From assembly GCA_014925825.1 (NCBI GenBank), contig JACGCK010000005.1, positions 496,001 to 560,000 of the forward strand: a stretch of DNA of 64,000 bases. Direction: 5' to 3'. This DNA is from Pholiota molesta (lineage: Eukaryota; Basidiomycota; Agaricomycetes; Agaricales; Strophariaceae). The notes beneath the pieces are model-generated. The model did not search any database. It was not told where the DNA came from and was given only the letters and a program-made list of their open reading frames with translations. Shown in pieces: positions 38,058 to 50,253 of this stretch; positions within the stretch are counted from its first letter, which is position 1, and each line of letters opens with the position of its first letter. Both the position numbers and the translations under genes were made by a program.

Positions 38058-38626
38058 ATGGCCATCTTCAGTCTTTGGGTTTGTGTCATTATCTTCCTTG
38101 GCCTTTCGAATTCTCATACTTCTTAAATCAGGTCATCAACAAAGCGGGTGGACTAGTATACCAACGCAACTTTGCAGGTCTTTAACTTCCAGGGCCTTGG
38201 TCGAAATATATTTCTAATTCTATTGGACCTGCAGATGGTCTGGCTGCTCTCACATCAAATGAATACTTAGTTCTTGCTGGGACATTGCACGGAATCCATG
38301 CAATCACCAGTCGGCTCTCTCCGATGGGACCTAGCTCTGGCGTTCAAGTTATTGAAGGCCAAACATTCAAGATGAATATCTTGTTGACAGTAACCGGTTA
38401 GTAAAGAATTTCCTCAGTTACTCTTAACTGAACAAAGTATCTAGGCACCAAGTTCGTCTTACTAACCTCCGTCGCTGATGCTACCGCGGATTCTATGCTA
38501 CAGAAAGTATATGATATCTATGCCGATGCAGTAATGAAGAATCCATTCCATACGCCGGAGATGCCCATCAGAAGTGAAGGGTTCGACACTCGCATCGGCA
38601 CGCTCATTGGGACTGGACAAACGTAA
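38058..38626 (+). CDS. TRS23: TRAPP complex subunit Trs23/TRAPPC4 (sybindin)
   Basis: Core subunit of TRAPP, the exchange factor for the Rab Ypt1 in ER-to-Golgi traffic and autophagy. After introns it reads [92 protein letters not shown] and [20 protein letters not shown], a longin-like fold typical of this family. Length is about 140 residues, normal for TRAPPC4. The stop is TAA at 38624-38626. The frame is intact. Confidence 0.93.
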
Positions 38627-39313
38627 TGCGTTGGATGCGCTTGCCTATGGTGCATCAAGATGAGTACGTGCTATGTCGGATTACAATCATGAGCTCTTGC
38701 ATTAATAAGACCCGAAAGTGCATTTTAGCTCGAACCAGCGCGATATGGCAGCTAGTTTTGCTCCTTTCTGGGTCTTTGACTTTGAATGTTCTGGCTTTCT
38801 CTATTCTCCTCTATGCATGCTTTGTATATCAGCAGTTCGATATCCCAGAAACTTGTCGATCTCTTCCTGTGCTGGCTTTCTGCTCTTGTCTGTGACGTCT
38901 TGTCGAATAACATCAGTGTTGCTGTGCTCTGTTTCTTTATGCCGGTCTTACCCAAAGAAGTTATATATACAAAACGCATTGCGCTGCTAGCTCATTTTCT
39001 GCGAGCAATCTCGCCGTGGTCAACAACTGCTGACCAGGATGGACATTTGCCGTATTCTGCCACAAACACTGTTCGAAGGTTTGCAAAATTAGCCAAATTT
39101 AACGACGCAAACAAGACGCAAAGCAATTCACCGGGAATTTCGCCATTTGAATTGATTCTTGAATCTTGAAGAGTCTGTACCAGTTCATTACGGTCAGGTG
39201 ACATCAAAATCAGATACACGCGAGTGAAGACGCATACATTTAGATTTCTGGCACTGACCGTTTTTTCATCTTGCCACTCGTCTTTATTGCTTTACTTCTT
39301 TGTTGTTAACCAC
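38627..39313. other. Intergenic, TRS23 to HOP1
   Basis: About 690 bp. Several short open frames exist on both strands (for example 38992-39219 minus), but none shows a domain or a convincing start and none splices to anything. I treat it as noncoding with the HOP1 promoter. Confidence 0.45.
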
Positions 39314-42300
39314 ATGCAAAACCAGCTCACTCGAAATACCACTCAAAGCATCAATCAAACTCAAAGCCTAGCTGCAGTGCAGACCCTCCTTCGAGCTGGT
39401 CTTGGTACAATCACATATCTTCGGTTTGTCTAGTCCAAACGAACTCGATTGCAACACCTCATAGTTTCTTTTGTGAAGAAATCTGTTACCTGAAGACAAC
39501 TTCACAAGATGTTGGCGCATACAATCGCTTTTATCGCTTCTGGCTCTCTAATCTTCATAGGTCACTTTACTTCGATAGACGATTCCGGTTCCCAGATGGA
39601 TGCATCACAGGAAAGCACGTCCTCTAGAACGAATGTCAGCGGCTTCCGCATCACGGTAATTTTATTTGGGGTCCCTCTGTCGTTATGTTTGTCACAGACG
39701 CATTGCCCATAGACCATCACGAGAGGCTATACAGACGAAGCGGACAGGATCCTCAACTATATGGTATTTACGTCTCACAAGTTTTTTCATTAAAGAGGCA
39801 CTTACTGATAGTGCATCATTGAAAGGAATATGGTATATTTGATGCTCTTGAAAAGCGGTATCTTCGGAGCTTCATTTTTGGAATTTACCTTGTAACTTCT
39901 GTCCATTCTCATGCCCGTTTTACGTTCTTATGTTTCTACTATAGGATACAAAAGATCCCACCAAGTTTGTTCTTGAAAGCCTCTCTAATATGACTTATTG
40001 ACCTGTTTTTTGCTAGCATTGTGGAAGCTTATACTTTTAATTTTAAGGTGCGTTCAATAGCGATACCCTATTTTATCAACCCCTGAAAGTCTTGGTATCA
40101 CTGCCTTAGTACCACAAGGTTCCAGGGAGTGACATTTTTATACCAGTCATGAGCTTGGCGGACATGCAAAAGAAAAACACTGAAGATCCGCTGGAAACAG
40201 CCATCAAGAAAGGAAAGCCACCCACTCTAAAAGATGTCAAGATGAGTGTCAAGGTGAATAAAGTCTTGGTTATCAGAGATCGTACTTTCCTTTCGGATTG
40301 ACTTTTCTCGAAGGCTCTTCTCAAGACATTGATTCAAGCTATAAGTAACATGGATGTCTTGCCAAGTATGTGTTGCTTAAGGCCTGTGTCACTGGCTATA
40401 TTTACTCAACGATGTCAGGACGTCGATTTGCCACATTCAAAGTATTTTATACCGAAGAAACACCAATTGAATATGAACCTCCGCATTTTGAGCCTGGCGA
40501 TGCAGAAAAAGACAAATGGTTCTTCATGACTCATGACCTTGATGAAGTTCCAGAAAGAACCAGCATTGGGAAGATTGACACAGGTCACCATTCGTAAGTA
40601 ATCTATCTTTACACGGGGCTTGGTTTGAACGATATGGATCGCCAGCGTTAATTTGAACGTCACCTCGATTGCATCATATTTGCCGTCGTCGACTGAACGT
40701 GGTGACGATGCCACTTTCTCTGGCCTAACTACAAACCCAGTCCGCTTAAATCTTACACCTATAGAAGAGGCTGCTATCTGCAAGAGTCAGATGGAAAAGC
40801 AGTTGGAAGATGCCAAGAACAGGAATCTTCTCTGGCCTGTCGAAGACGTTGTCGAACTTGGTGATTTGGATGCAGTGGGAGAAGATGATCCCGACTATAT
40901 CAGACTTCCCGATGGTAGCTTTCAACTCCTCGAGGGCATTTCTCCTATTGGAATCCGGAACGAGTCGGGATCCATTGACGCTGTGCCGACACGAGAAGAA
41001 ACGGAAGAGGCTCAATTCGGTGGTATTTCGGAGAGTGCACCAAAGCACCTCCGTGAAATGGTATGCATCTTCCTGGAATTCTATCGGCTCTAATTAATAG
41101 TCTATAATCCAGGCGACCGAAATAGTACAAGTAAACACTGCTTTCGAAGAAACACAGCCTTTGATGCTCACTCCGAAGGGAAATAGTATGTCTTGGAAAG
41201 CCGTCGTTCTCTAGTCTGCTGACGATGAAAATGTTTCCCGATCTATATTCAGCATCCAAACCGGCATTAACACCAACTTCTGCCTCCTTTTCTAATTATC
41301 AGTCGACACTCACCCCACTCTCAACTGCACCGACAACTCCTGTACATGATGAGTTTGATCCTGAAATGCTGAAGAGTATGCGGATCGATGTCCCAGATAC
41401 CTCTGATGCTGAAATGCTGGGTTTGCACACTTTTTTGCGTGGAAACTAAATTGTTTGTAACTCAGATGAAAATTTCCAGATCTGGAGACACAGTTACCCC
41501 CCGTGGCAGTACCTGAAAAGACGTCTATGCCATTGGAGGAACAAATAGTAGGAAAAGTCATTCGTAGCGACACCTCAACGAATTCTGAAGTGAATGGCGA
41601 TAAAGAATACCTGTGTGATTGTGGAATTCATGTACGTTCTCTCTGATTTTATCTTAGATACTTCGAAACTAAAAGAAGTCAGTCTGCGGGTGAAGAATGG
41701 TGTCACTGCGAGGGTGGGTGTAAGAAGTGGTTTCATATATGGTGATTTTCTTTGATAATCATAACGACACAATTGTTGTTTATTGACATCTATTACCTAG
41801 GTGTATGGGGTATACAAAAATTTCTACCAGATAATGACCCATTACTCTCAAACTAACTAATCGATAGTTACCATACGATTGATGATCCGCATATGCCTTC
41901 GAAGTTTACCTGTTTCGATTGTCGACTTCGGCAAGATAGACATTGGGACCTCATTAGAGTGTCGGATATACATCCCAAAATGATATCAAAATTCAAGAGT
42001 ATTGTGATTTTCAGGCAAGTTTATCTATTGTGTAACTTGTTTCTCAAGTGCATCTGACGACCGAGCTATAAAATAAAGGAGAGCAATCAAAGTCGCACAA
42101 AGTCTACGGAGCTTTACTTCTTTACAATATTCTGCAGAATTCGGTAAACCGCAGATAAGAAACAATCACCCAAAGAGACTAATCCCATCTGGCACCTAGG
42201 TGGCGACGCTGCCTCGGCTGTTCGCTTGCTGAAATCACTTGAAGATCAAGGTCGAGGCCTTTCCTCCCTCCTCTTTCAATTCCATCTCACACAGCATTGT

Positions 42301-42884
42301 AGATTACGTTCTTCGAGAATCAATCGGCCTCGATGATATGGGACTTAAGATTGCGACGCGCTCGAAGAAGGGTAAAGCGGGCGGAAATCTTACCGCTAAA
42401 GGAAAGAATCGTAAGAACATACAGAAACTGCGTTATGTTTTCAACCAGGAGATCCAAAGCAAGCCCTGCTTTTTGAATTACTTCAAACCAAACGATGCGG
42501 AGGTGGAAGCTCGATTGCTCGGCCTCTCCGAAATGGCTAGTTCCTTCTTTACATTTTAATTTGGTGCACTGACAAAGGCATTTATTCTAGATCAAGGCTA
42601 AGCTGCCTAATCCAACGGAAAACGCCCAAAATGAGACGCAAACTCAGGATGAAACACAGGAAGACACACCACTCTTTCCTGGAAAGCGCGCAGCGCCATA
42701 TGATGTACACGACCAACCCTTGGGACCTACTAAGAAACTGAAGATGTCTCTTGCATTGGCGTGGATCTGGCGGAATAGAAAAGGAAATTTCAAACCAAAG
42801 CTCAGCAGCCAAAGGATACTTACTTCAAAGATGATTATCCCAACTCTAAGCCATCCATGCTTTTTCTCTCGTTTCTTTCATTAG
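39314..42884 (+). CDS. HOP1: Meiotic HORMA-domain protein Hop1 with PHD finger
   Basis: Axis protein of meiotic chromosomes, needed for double-strand-break formation and homologue bias. The HORMA domain runs from SLAAVQTLLRAGLGTITYLR, NLLPEDNF, ITRGYTDEADRILNYM, YGIFDALEKRYLRSFIFGIY to SDIFIPVMSLADMQ-type segments and LKTLIQAISNMDVLP, RRFATFKVFYTEETP (39314-40600). After an acidic linker a PHD finger appears: YLCDCGIH, WCHCEGGCKKWFHIWC, then CFDCRLRQD (41610-41940). It is followed by a winged-helix-like piece (SLRSFTSLQYSAEFG, GDAASAVRLLKSLEDQ) and a basic region with KKGKAGG and KNRKNIQKLRYVF (42350-42480). This PHD plus winged-helix block is the chromatin-binding region known in many fungal Hop1 proteins. 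About 15 exons, all in phase in the parts I joined. The far C-terminus is the least certain. Confidence 0.9.
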
Positions 42885-43075
42885 CCAAGCCGATTATATG
42901 CTTCATTGTCTGCAAAAATTGTTCGCAGTACTTGTTAGATAGGGTGAAATAATTGATTCTTGGCGCTTCGATACGGTGCTTAATGAAGACGTTACGTAAT
43001 CGCAACAATTTCTAGTTGCTGCCGAAGATCTTGAACTCAGAACTCTGCCAGACTCTGCCTCTAGGCTAGGATAAC

Positions 43076-45761
43076 ATGGGACGCGGTGTTCTGCTTACTT
43101 CCAATCTCCCGCAGTTGCAAAATCTGATCAAGCGTGATCCAGTCGCCTACAAGGAAGAGTTCCTTCAGCAATGGAACCACTACAATAGTATCCGTCAAAT
43201 ATTCAAAATAAATCCAGACGAGCAAGCGCAACACTACAGAGAATTAGTCTCCTTCATTTCCCAAGTTTCTAAAAATTTCTTTTCACTTTGTTTGATGCCC
43301 TTACGCCACCTTTCTTTAGGTCGCAACATGTTATCCACGCGAGACGGCCGAATTCCCTTCCCAACTAGCATCACTTCTATCTGAAAGCTATGGCGTCCTT
43401 GCACCAGACACTAGAAAAACCCTTGTTCAAAACCTCGTTTTGCTTCGAAACAAGGATGTCATCACCTCTATAGAGTATGTGACAGTGTTTCTCATCTCTG
43501 AATGTCACTAATGTAAGCATTTAGATTGTTGAAGATACTATTCCCTCTTCTCCCTCGCACATCCTCTTCTACGCTCCGCTCTTACATCCGGACGACGATT
43601 CTGTCAGACATACGGGTTGCAAATGCTCGATCTCAAAACCACAAACTCAATCGCGCCGTCCAAGCAATGCTTTTCGGCATGGTTGAGCGTGGAATGTCTG
43701 GAGAAGTTGTTGGCGATAAGGGCAAGCTCAGAGCTACGAATGGGCCAACAAGTGACCCAGATGGTCACAACACAGAGGAAGCAATGTGGGCTGTTGTGTT
43801 GACAAAAGAACTATGGAAGAAAAAAGTTTGGTGCGTGTTTTTTCCGTCTCCAGCGTGCTGGTTCATTTCGCCTGATGGTCTCCACAGGAGTGACGCCAAA
43901 ACCGTATCTATAGTCGCCCAAGGATGTTTCCATCCTGTAACCAAAGTTCAAAGTGCTTCCCTGCACTTCTTCCTCGGGAGCGAAGAGGAGGACGATGATT
44001 CAGACGAAGAAGAAGTAGGTCTATCGTTTACTTCCAGTGTTCTTATTCCTGATTCCTTATTATCCCATAGGACGTTGACGTTAGAGCCCTTCATCATAAA
44101 CGAGAAATCAACAAGAAGACGCGAAGTGGAGACAAGAAATTGAGGAAACAACTAAAAAATGCAAAGAAGGTATGAGTCCCGGTTTTATAAATTGGTCATA
44201 TCGACCTAACAAACTCTCATCAGAAAAAATTCAACAAAGTCCCTTCCACACCCAACTTCTCTGCCATACAGCTATTGCATGATCCTCAGACTTTTGGTGA
44301 AAAGTTATACGACATGCTGAATACCTACGACAAACGCTTTTCTCTGGATCATAAAATTCTTATCATGCAACTCCTCTCGCGTGTCATGGGCTCACATAAG
44401 CTCTGCGTCCTTGGTTTCTACACATATATCGTCAAATATCTCTTTTACCGCCAACTTCGGGTTCCTAGCATCCTTGTCGCCTTGGCACAATCGGTACATG
44501 ATCTGACGCCACCAGATGCTGTTACTCCCGTGATCCGCAAACTCTCCCAAGAATTTGTGCATCCTGGAGTGGGGAGCGAAGTCATCGCGGCAGGCATCAA
44601 CGCCATTCGCGAAGTCAGTCGGCGACAGCCATGGGCGATGGAAGAAGACTTACTAGGTGATTTGATCGAATATAGAAAGAGCAAAGACAAGGCTGTAACT
44701 TCCGCGGCGCGCGGCCTACTCAAACTTTATCGTGAAGTCAATCCCAGTATGCTAAAAAGGAGAGAAAGAGTCGGTTATGCAAAGATTTCGCGATTTATCA
44801 GGAACTCACATTTCAACAGGGTAAAGAAGCGAGCATGGGACTGGCAGGTGGAAGTACGCCATTGCCTTACGGCCATAGCGCCGAAGCTGCGGTCGATATT
44901 GAAGGATTATCGGTATGTTCTCAAGATCACCGTGCCGTCTTGTTTCTCATCCTTTCACCTAGTTACTCGAAGACCACTTGCAACAACTTCGCGAGGAAGA
45001 GGGTGTTGACTTGGGTGACGACGACGACGAATCTATGTGGCAGGGCTGGGATGTCGAAAGCGACAATTCCGACTCTGATTCCGAAGATGAAGAATGGATA
45101 AATGTGGACGACAGTGACAACAATGATCTCATCATTAGTGATAGCGAAGATGAAGCTGAAAAAGCAAAAGCACCACAGGGAGATGCTACGTCAATCCCTT
45201 CACGCATATCTACTTTGGCCACAACTAAAGTAAGAATAACATGTTTCCCTTGTTTTCCTAAGTTTGCATTTTGTTTTTTCAAAAAAAATTAAAAACATTA
45301 TTTCTTTTAGATCCTTACACCTGCCGACTTTGCCTCCTCAATGACTTGCGAATGAAGCGGCGCTCAAAGATGTAGAGGCAACTGGCGGTGGCAAGGCTAA
45401 GCGAAAATTAGCAGCGTTGGAAGCAGCTCAGAAGAACCGCTCTGCCGACCACGAAGGGCAAGACGAATTTATTTCTGAGAACGACATTCTTGGACCTCGC
45501 AAGAAGGCGAAGGCCGACTATGCAGAGCGTATGGCTTCCATCCAAAAGGGCCGCGAGGGCCGCGAGAAATTCGGCTCCAACAAGGGGAAACAGAACAAAG
45601 CCACTCCTAGCAGTTCTACGAATAGAGAAAAGGCGAGGAACAAGCCTATTATGATGGTGCTTGGCAGTTTGGCCGTCAAGGGCAAGAAAAAGCAGTCGTT
45701 GAGGGAGAAGCAGCAGAAGCTTAGAGCGCACATCGATAAAGCCAAGAAGTCAAAGCGTTAA
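43076..45761 (+). CDS. SDA1: SDA1, 60S ribosome biogenesis and export factor
   Basis: Nuclear HEAT-repeat-like protein needed for late 60S maturation and export (first found through actin and G1 defects in yeast). It reads [20 protein letters not shown] and [19 protein letters not shown] (N-terminal NUC130/SDA1 region), [95 protein letters not shown] and [19 protein letters not shown]. It is followed by a very acidic stretch (45000-45170, DDDD and DSDSEDEE) and a basic tail ([16 protein letters not shown]). Length about 720 residues, normal for Sda1. The stop is TAA at 45759-45761. Confidence 0.94.
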
Positions 45762-45862
45762 ACAGATGGTCAGGTTCTATTGAATACTTTCAGCTACTTT
45801 TTTTCTGTTTCATAGGTTTTAGTATACATGATGTAATTTACTGATCTAGTCCACGAAACAAT

Positions 45863-46936
45863 TTAGGCCAGCATGCCTTCCTTCCAAATTGCTACGCCCA
45901 TGACAGCAGCCCCGAATCCAAGTAACGGTACAGCAACAGCATACCACAAGAGTATGGCGACGCCCTGCTTTGCGTTGTTTGCAAACCAAAAAGTGGCGAG
46001 AGCTGTCGATGCATATGCCAAGGTTATATCCCACTTCAAGAATTGTAAAAGATGTAAACTGATATCGGCTGAATATGGTAGGGGCGCTAGTGAAGGTAGG
46101 AGCAGTGCCTTCACCGCAGCGATGTTGCTGAAAAGGGCCAAATGGTTGAAATATGAGCAGAAGAGCAAATCATGAAAGCTCCGAGGTAAAGTGCTTGCAT
46201 GAGTCCGTAGCCAGATGTCACCTCTTTAGCTGCAGGTCGAAATTTAAGATGTAAGATTTGTGCAATGGATACGAAGGCGGGGTAGAATTGCCAGATTGCA
46301 ATAATATGGAAATCATTCATTATGAGCATGGCGACTGAAGGGATGACGGAGCCAATAATAACAGCAAAAATAAGGGCCTGGGCCTGTGCTTGAGTGAAGG
46401 TATTTATTCCAGACCTGATATCCTTCTTCATTCCGCCTGTTACGATAAAAACGAGCCAATAGAGTGGAAATACGACCCCCACAGCTGCGCCTTGTGTAAG
46501 AAGACCCCAAACGACGGGGTATTTCAGCAGGCGACTGTGGCTATTTCGATAGGACTCTGCGTTGGGAAGCAAGGCCAGAGGAAGGGACGTTCCGATGACA
46601 TATGTTAGGTAGGGAAGAGTATTAGAGGAGTTGATCATGGTGTGGAAAAATGCGACCAAGGGGCACATTGCACTGTCGAAGGGGGTGAATCCGGTGAATG
46701 GGGTGAAATATGCTTTTTGAGTAGAACCAGAAGGAGGTATAAATCCAGGAATGCATTGCGTGGCCATTTTGGAGCCAACACCGCCTTCTAAGAAACGACC
46801 CCATATCAACTGCACCCCCAGGGCGCTCAAGGTCGGAAAGAGCAAGAGCGCTAGGGTATTACCTGTTCAAAAAAATCAGACGACACAAAGCTACTAGGTC
46901 AACGAAAGGACTTGCCACGAATAGCCCCACAGCCAT
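45863..46936 (-). CDS. Unrecognised polytopic membrane protein
   Basis: I do not recognise the family. About 330 residues with roughly eight or nine hydrophobic spans: MLFPTLSALGVQLIWGRFL, CPLVAFFHTMINSS, LTYVIGTSLPLALLP, VVWGLLTQGAAVGVVFPLYW, LIFAVIIGSVIPSVAMLIM, IIAIWQFYPAFVSIAQIL, YGLMQALYLGAFMI, and after an intron near 46125-46170 ITLAYASTALATFWFANN, LLWYAVAVPLLGFGAAVMG. The size and layout recall small fungal integral-membrane cyclases and transporters, but no motif supports either. The N-terminal exon is unclear: an ATG at 46936 (MAVGLFVA) does not splice in phase with a standard donor. There are no biosynthetic genes next to it. Confidence 0.6.
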
Positions 46937-47229
46937 ATTATTTCGCTTTTAAACTCTTTGATCGCTGGCAGTCAACTTGAAAGCAGCTTGGAGAACTTGA
47001 AGAGGTCAGCAAGAACAGTTGGATATGAGATAACAGAAAGAAAGAAAAAACGACTTACGACGACGTGTAAAGGCTGCCGTAGACCCACGGAGTTGGCAAG
47101 GAGCAATCAGTTTATGTAGCACGGGGAACGAGATATTGTATGTATTTTGCCTACTTATCTTATTTGGCAAATGCGAGTGCAACTTTTGATGCCAAGCACT
47201 TTGATTGCTACCTCCATCACGGTCTACGT
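46937..47229. promoter_or_regulatory. Bidirectional promoter, membrane protein / BMT2
   Basis: About 290 bp between divergent starts; nothing specific seen. Confidence 0.35.
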
Positions 47230-48292
47230 ATGCCCAAGGCGAAGAAACGAAAGAATCCTATTGTAGTGGTTCCACCTGCAAGCACTTCTTCAGCGTCTGT
47301 CGCAGCTCAATCCTGTCGGAACACTATTCGAAAATACCATGTGCTCTTGAAACAACGGCGGCAGCTCGAGAACGACACATCTCCTGATCGAACGCTTGGT
47401 CTAGCGGAGATTGACCAACAACTCTCAGCTCTAGGGGGTTTAGAAAAATACCAAGAGCTCTCATCGTTAGGGCAAAGGGATGAACGTGGTGGTGGTAGTG
47501 AGAAGGTCTTCATTGCATGGATGAAAGACCTGGATGCTCATCGACCCGTAGGAAGCAAAGGCAGACTTCGGTGCGTATGTGTATGATCTCCGTACTACCT
47601 TGGACTAAATGCTATAAATTCATGCATCCCTCAGACTACTTGAAGTTGGTGCTCTGAAACCAGACAATTACAAAACTTGCTCTTCTTGGATTGATTGCAT
47701 GCCGATTGATCTGCATTCGCGCCATCCTCATATACTCGAGCAAGACTTTTTATGCATGGATGTAAAGGAGCACAAGCAAAAATGGGACGCCATCAGTCTA
47801 AGTCTAGTGCTGAACTTTGTCCCGCTACCGAATGATCGAGGTATGGATCGCTTTACTGGAGGGGCACGACCATGTCAGTGACCACTCCCACCGTGATAGG
47901 CCGGATGCTCAGGCTTGCTCACGAAATGTTGACCCCAGAAGGGCTTCTATTCCTCGCAGTAAGTCTGCAACACTTGTACTTTTATGAATAATGGCTTCTG
48001 AAAATACTCCCAGCTCCCTTTACCTTGTGTTTCTAATTCTCGATATGTCACTTTCGACCATCTAAAATCTCTCATGGAATCCATCGGGTTTTCTGAAATA
48101 AGAGAAAGGTGGAAAAAGAACGGCAAAATGGCATACTGGCTATATCGAAAAACCCAACCTCTGGATAACCCAACAGCGCGCACATTTGCGAAGAAAATCG
48201 TGCTTCGTACTGGTCAGCGAAACAACTTTGCTATTATCCTCGAGTCAAGTGTCAAAGAGAACCAGAAGCATGATGTGCTTCGAACATGTTAG
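47230..48292 (+). CDS. BMT2: 25S rRNA adenine-N1 methyltransferase Bmt2
   Basis: SAM-dependent nucleolar methyltransferase that makes m1A2142 in yeast 25S rRNA. The protein starts MPKAKKRKNPIVVVPP (basic, nuclear), then SCRNTIRKYHVLLKQRRQLE, LGGLEKYQELSSLGQRDERG, LLEVGALKPDNY (SAM-binding motif I), WIDCMPIDLHSRHPHILEQD, WDAISLSLVLNFVPLPNDRG (the LSLVLNFV signature of this family), RMLRLAHEMLTPEGLLFLA, CVSNSRYVTFDHLKSLMESI and KNGKMAYWLYRK. About 300 residues. The stop at 48290-48292 is the unspliced reading. An intron starting at 48288 could extend the protein slightly. Confidence 0.88.
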
Positions 48293-48886
48293 TTGGCTCA
48301 TTTTATTTTACTTTCCCGCATAGCTGACATCCTTTCGTGCCAGAGCACATCGTCAGTCTCGACTAGGTCTCGATAGTCGCGAAGAATCATAAGGCGCTCG
48401 ACCAACATTCAAAAGCTATTATATATTCACCTAGGTGGATCAAGATATTCCTTGGGTGCCGTAAGGAGATAATGCTTTTACCGACTTGGAATATCTGGAG
48501 CTCACCAGTCCAATATGCAAAATCTTGAAGACTAAAACTCTCAAGCATAGTTTGCAACTTGGGATCGCTGGGAACTTGTGGGAGGTAAAAATTGCATTAG
48601 TCGAATGCTTTACTCGTGATTCTCCGTTGCTTCTGCTTGCGGCTTAGCGCTGGTAGTCAGTACATAAATGTGTCTAAAGAATCGAGTGTAAACTTTGGCA
48701 TCAGTACTCGAGAAACTATGCCGGTATGCCTTTTGACCGGACCGGACCTTGATGGTGCAATCAAATTCACTATACTTGCACAGGGGCGTCAGTGTGCTTC
48801 CCCACATTCACCAAGTACTTGTGCCTCGAGAGGTTATCCCAGCTTTCTGACGCGCCTCTTTCCCTCTCTTTCCTCAGTAACTCAAT
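48293..48886 (+). other. Intergenic, BMT2 to HIBADH
   Basis: About 590 bp. Short open frames (for example 48616-48942) show no domain. A C/T-rich leader (48855-48885) precedes the dehydrogenase ATG. Confidence 0.45.
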
Positions 48887-50141
48887 ATGCGGCCTTCATT
48901 ACGAAATCTCCAGGCCACAGCGAGGGCAATTCCCCGTGCTAAGAGCACAAGCTTCATTGGATTGGGTCGGATGGGGTATCAGATGGCGTACAACCTCTTC
49001 TCGAAGCAATATCTTCAGGCCAATGGTTCTGAGCCGCCGAGTTTCGTCGTCTGTGACGCAGTACCCGATAGTGCGCGTGCGTTTTGTTTGGAATTCTCGC
49101 AACAATACCCAGATGCACAAATTAGCATCGCGAGTACCCCTGAAGAGTGCGTCCGAGCTCACTTTCAATCAGTTGCACGAAGACTCAGATGGGCTCTGTA
49201 TGACATAGATCCGCACTATTTTCCAGTCGCATTATTACAATGTTACCGTCCTCTCCACAAGTTCAGAGTGTCTACTCAGGATCAATTATACCAACTCTTC
49301 AAAGACTTCACGCGAGTCCGAGTCCATCAGCAGACACTACATTGTGCATTGATTCCACGACTCTCGACGTGGATGTCGCCCGTGAAGTTGCGTCGAACGT
49401 TATTAGGGCAGGTGCACAGATGATAGATGCTCCGGTATCTGGTGGTACGAATTTTGCCCCCTTTTTTGACACTAGTAAACCAAGATGCCAAACATGTTTC
49501 TTCAGGCGTGACGGGTGCCAAAGCCGGCACACTCTCTTTCCTGGTTGGTGGGACCAAAGAGGCATTCGAAATTGCAAAACCTATCCTTGCTTTAATGGGT
49601 CAACGGATCATATATTGTGGTCCATCTGGCGCGGGTTTGGGAGCAAAAATCTGCAATAACGTAAATTTGTGATCGTCGACTCTCCTTTTTAAGTTAATAT
49701 TGACACATTGCTTTATGTAGCTCGTGTTGGGAGTGGAACAGATTGTCGTTGCTGAAGCAATGCTACTAGGACAGTCATTGGGCTTGGATCCTGCTGTTCT
49801 TGCAGCCGTCATCAATAGCAGCACTGGTGGATGTTGGGCATCATCTGTAAACAATCCCGTTCCATTTGCTCTGCCTGAGAAATCTCCTCCATGCGAGAGA
49901 GACTACGAAGGAGGATTTGCAACCAGCTTGATGTTGAAGGTTAGAGTTTCATCCATCTGATGTCCTGAACTACGACTGACGTTTGCTAGGATATGGGTCT
50001 CGCCACTGATGTGGCTCAACAACGTCAGAGTCCTCTACCCTTGGGAGAGGCTGCTAAGGAAATTTATACCAGAGTTGTGCAGCAGCGCCAGAGCTGGCAG
50101 GCAAAGATTTTTCATGTGTATATAGGTACCTACAGGAGTAG
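48887..50141 (+). CDS. HIBADH: 3-hydroxyisobutyrate dehydrogenase, mitochondrial (one frame break)
   Basis: Valine-catabolism enzyme oxidising 3-hydroxyisobutyrate to methylmalonate semialdehyde with NAD. The N-terminus MRPSLRNLQATARAIPRAKS is a mitochondrial presequence. The NAD-binding motif is FIGLGRMGYQMA. Then come MLPSSPQVQSVY, CIDSTTLDVDVAREV, DAPVSGGVTGAKAGTLSFL (spliced over 49446-49504), YCGPSGAGLGAKICNN with the catalytic Lys, and GFATSLMLKDMGLATDVAQQ. Near the end the frame breaks: after YTRVVQQR the conserved tail ELAGKDFSCVYRYLQE lies in another frame (break at 50086-50091, repaired by one added C), with TAG at 50139-50141. Without repair the tail would be replaced by unrelated residues. 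Confidence 0.92.
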
Positions 50142-50253
50142 GTATAATTGCCTTTCTTGGACTAGAACAAGCCTTAATTGGACGCTGACTAAGCATGTGG
50201 AGGATGTGTGTTGTTTTCGCGTTGGCCCACCACCCGTCTTCGTTCCAGCCATC

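Noticed and set aside
38626..39219. Overlapping open frames between TRS23 and HOP1
   Set aside because: Hydrophobic low-complexity translations on both strands without start context or homology.
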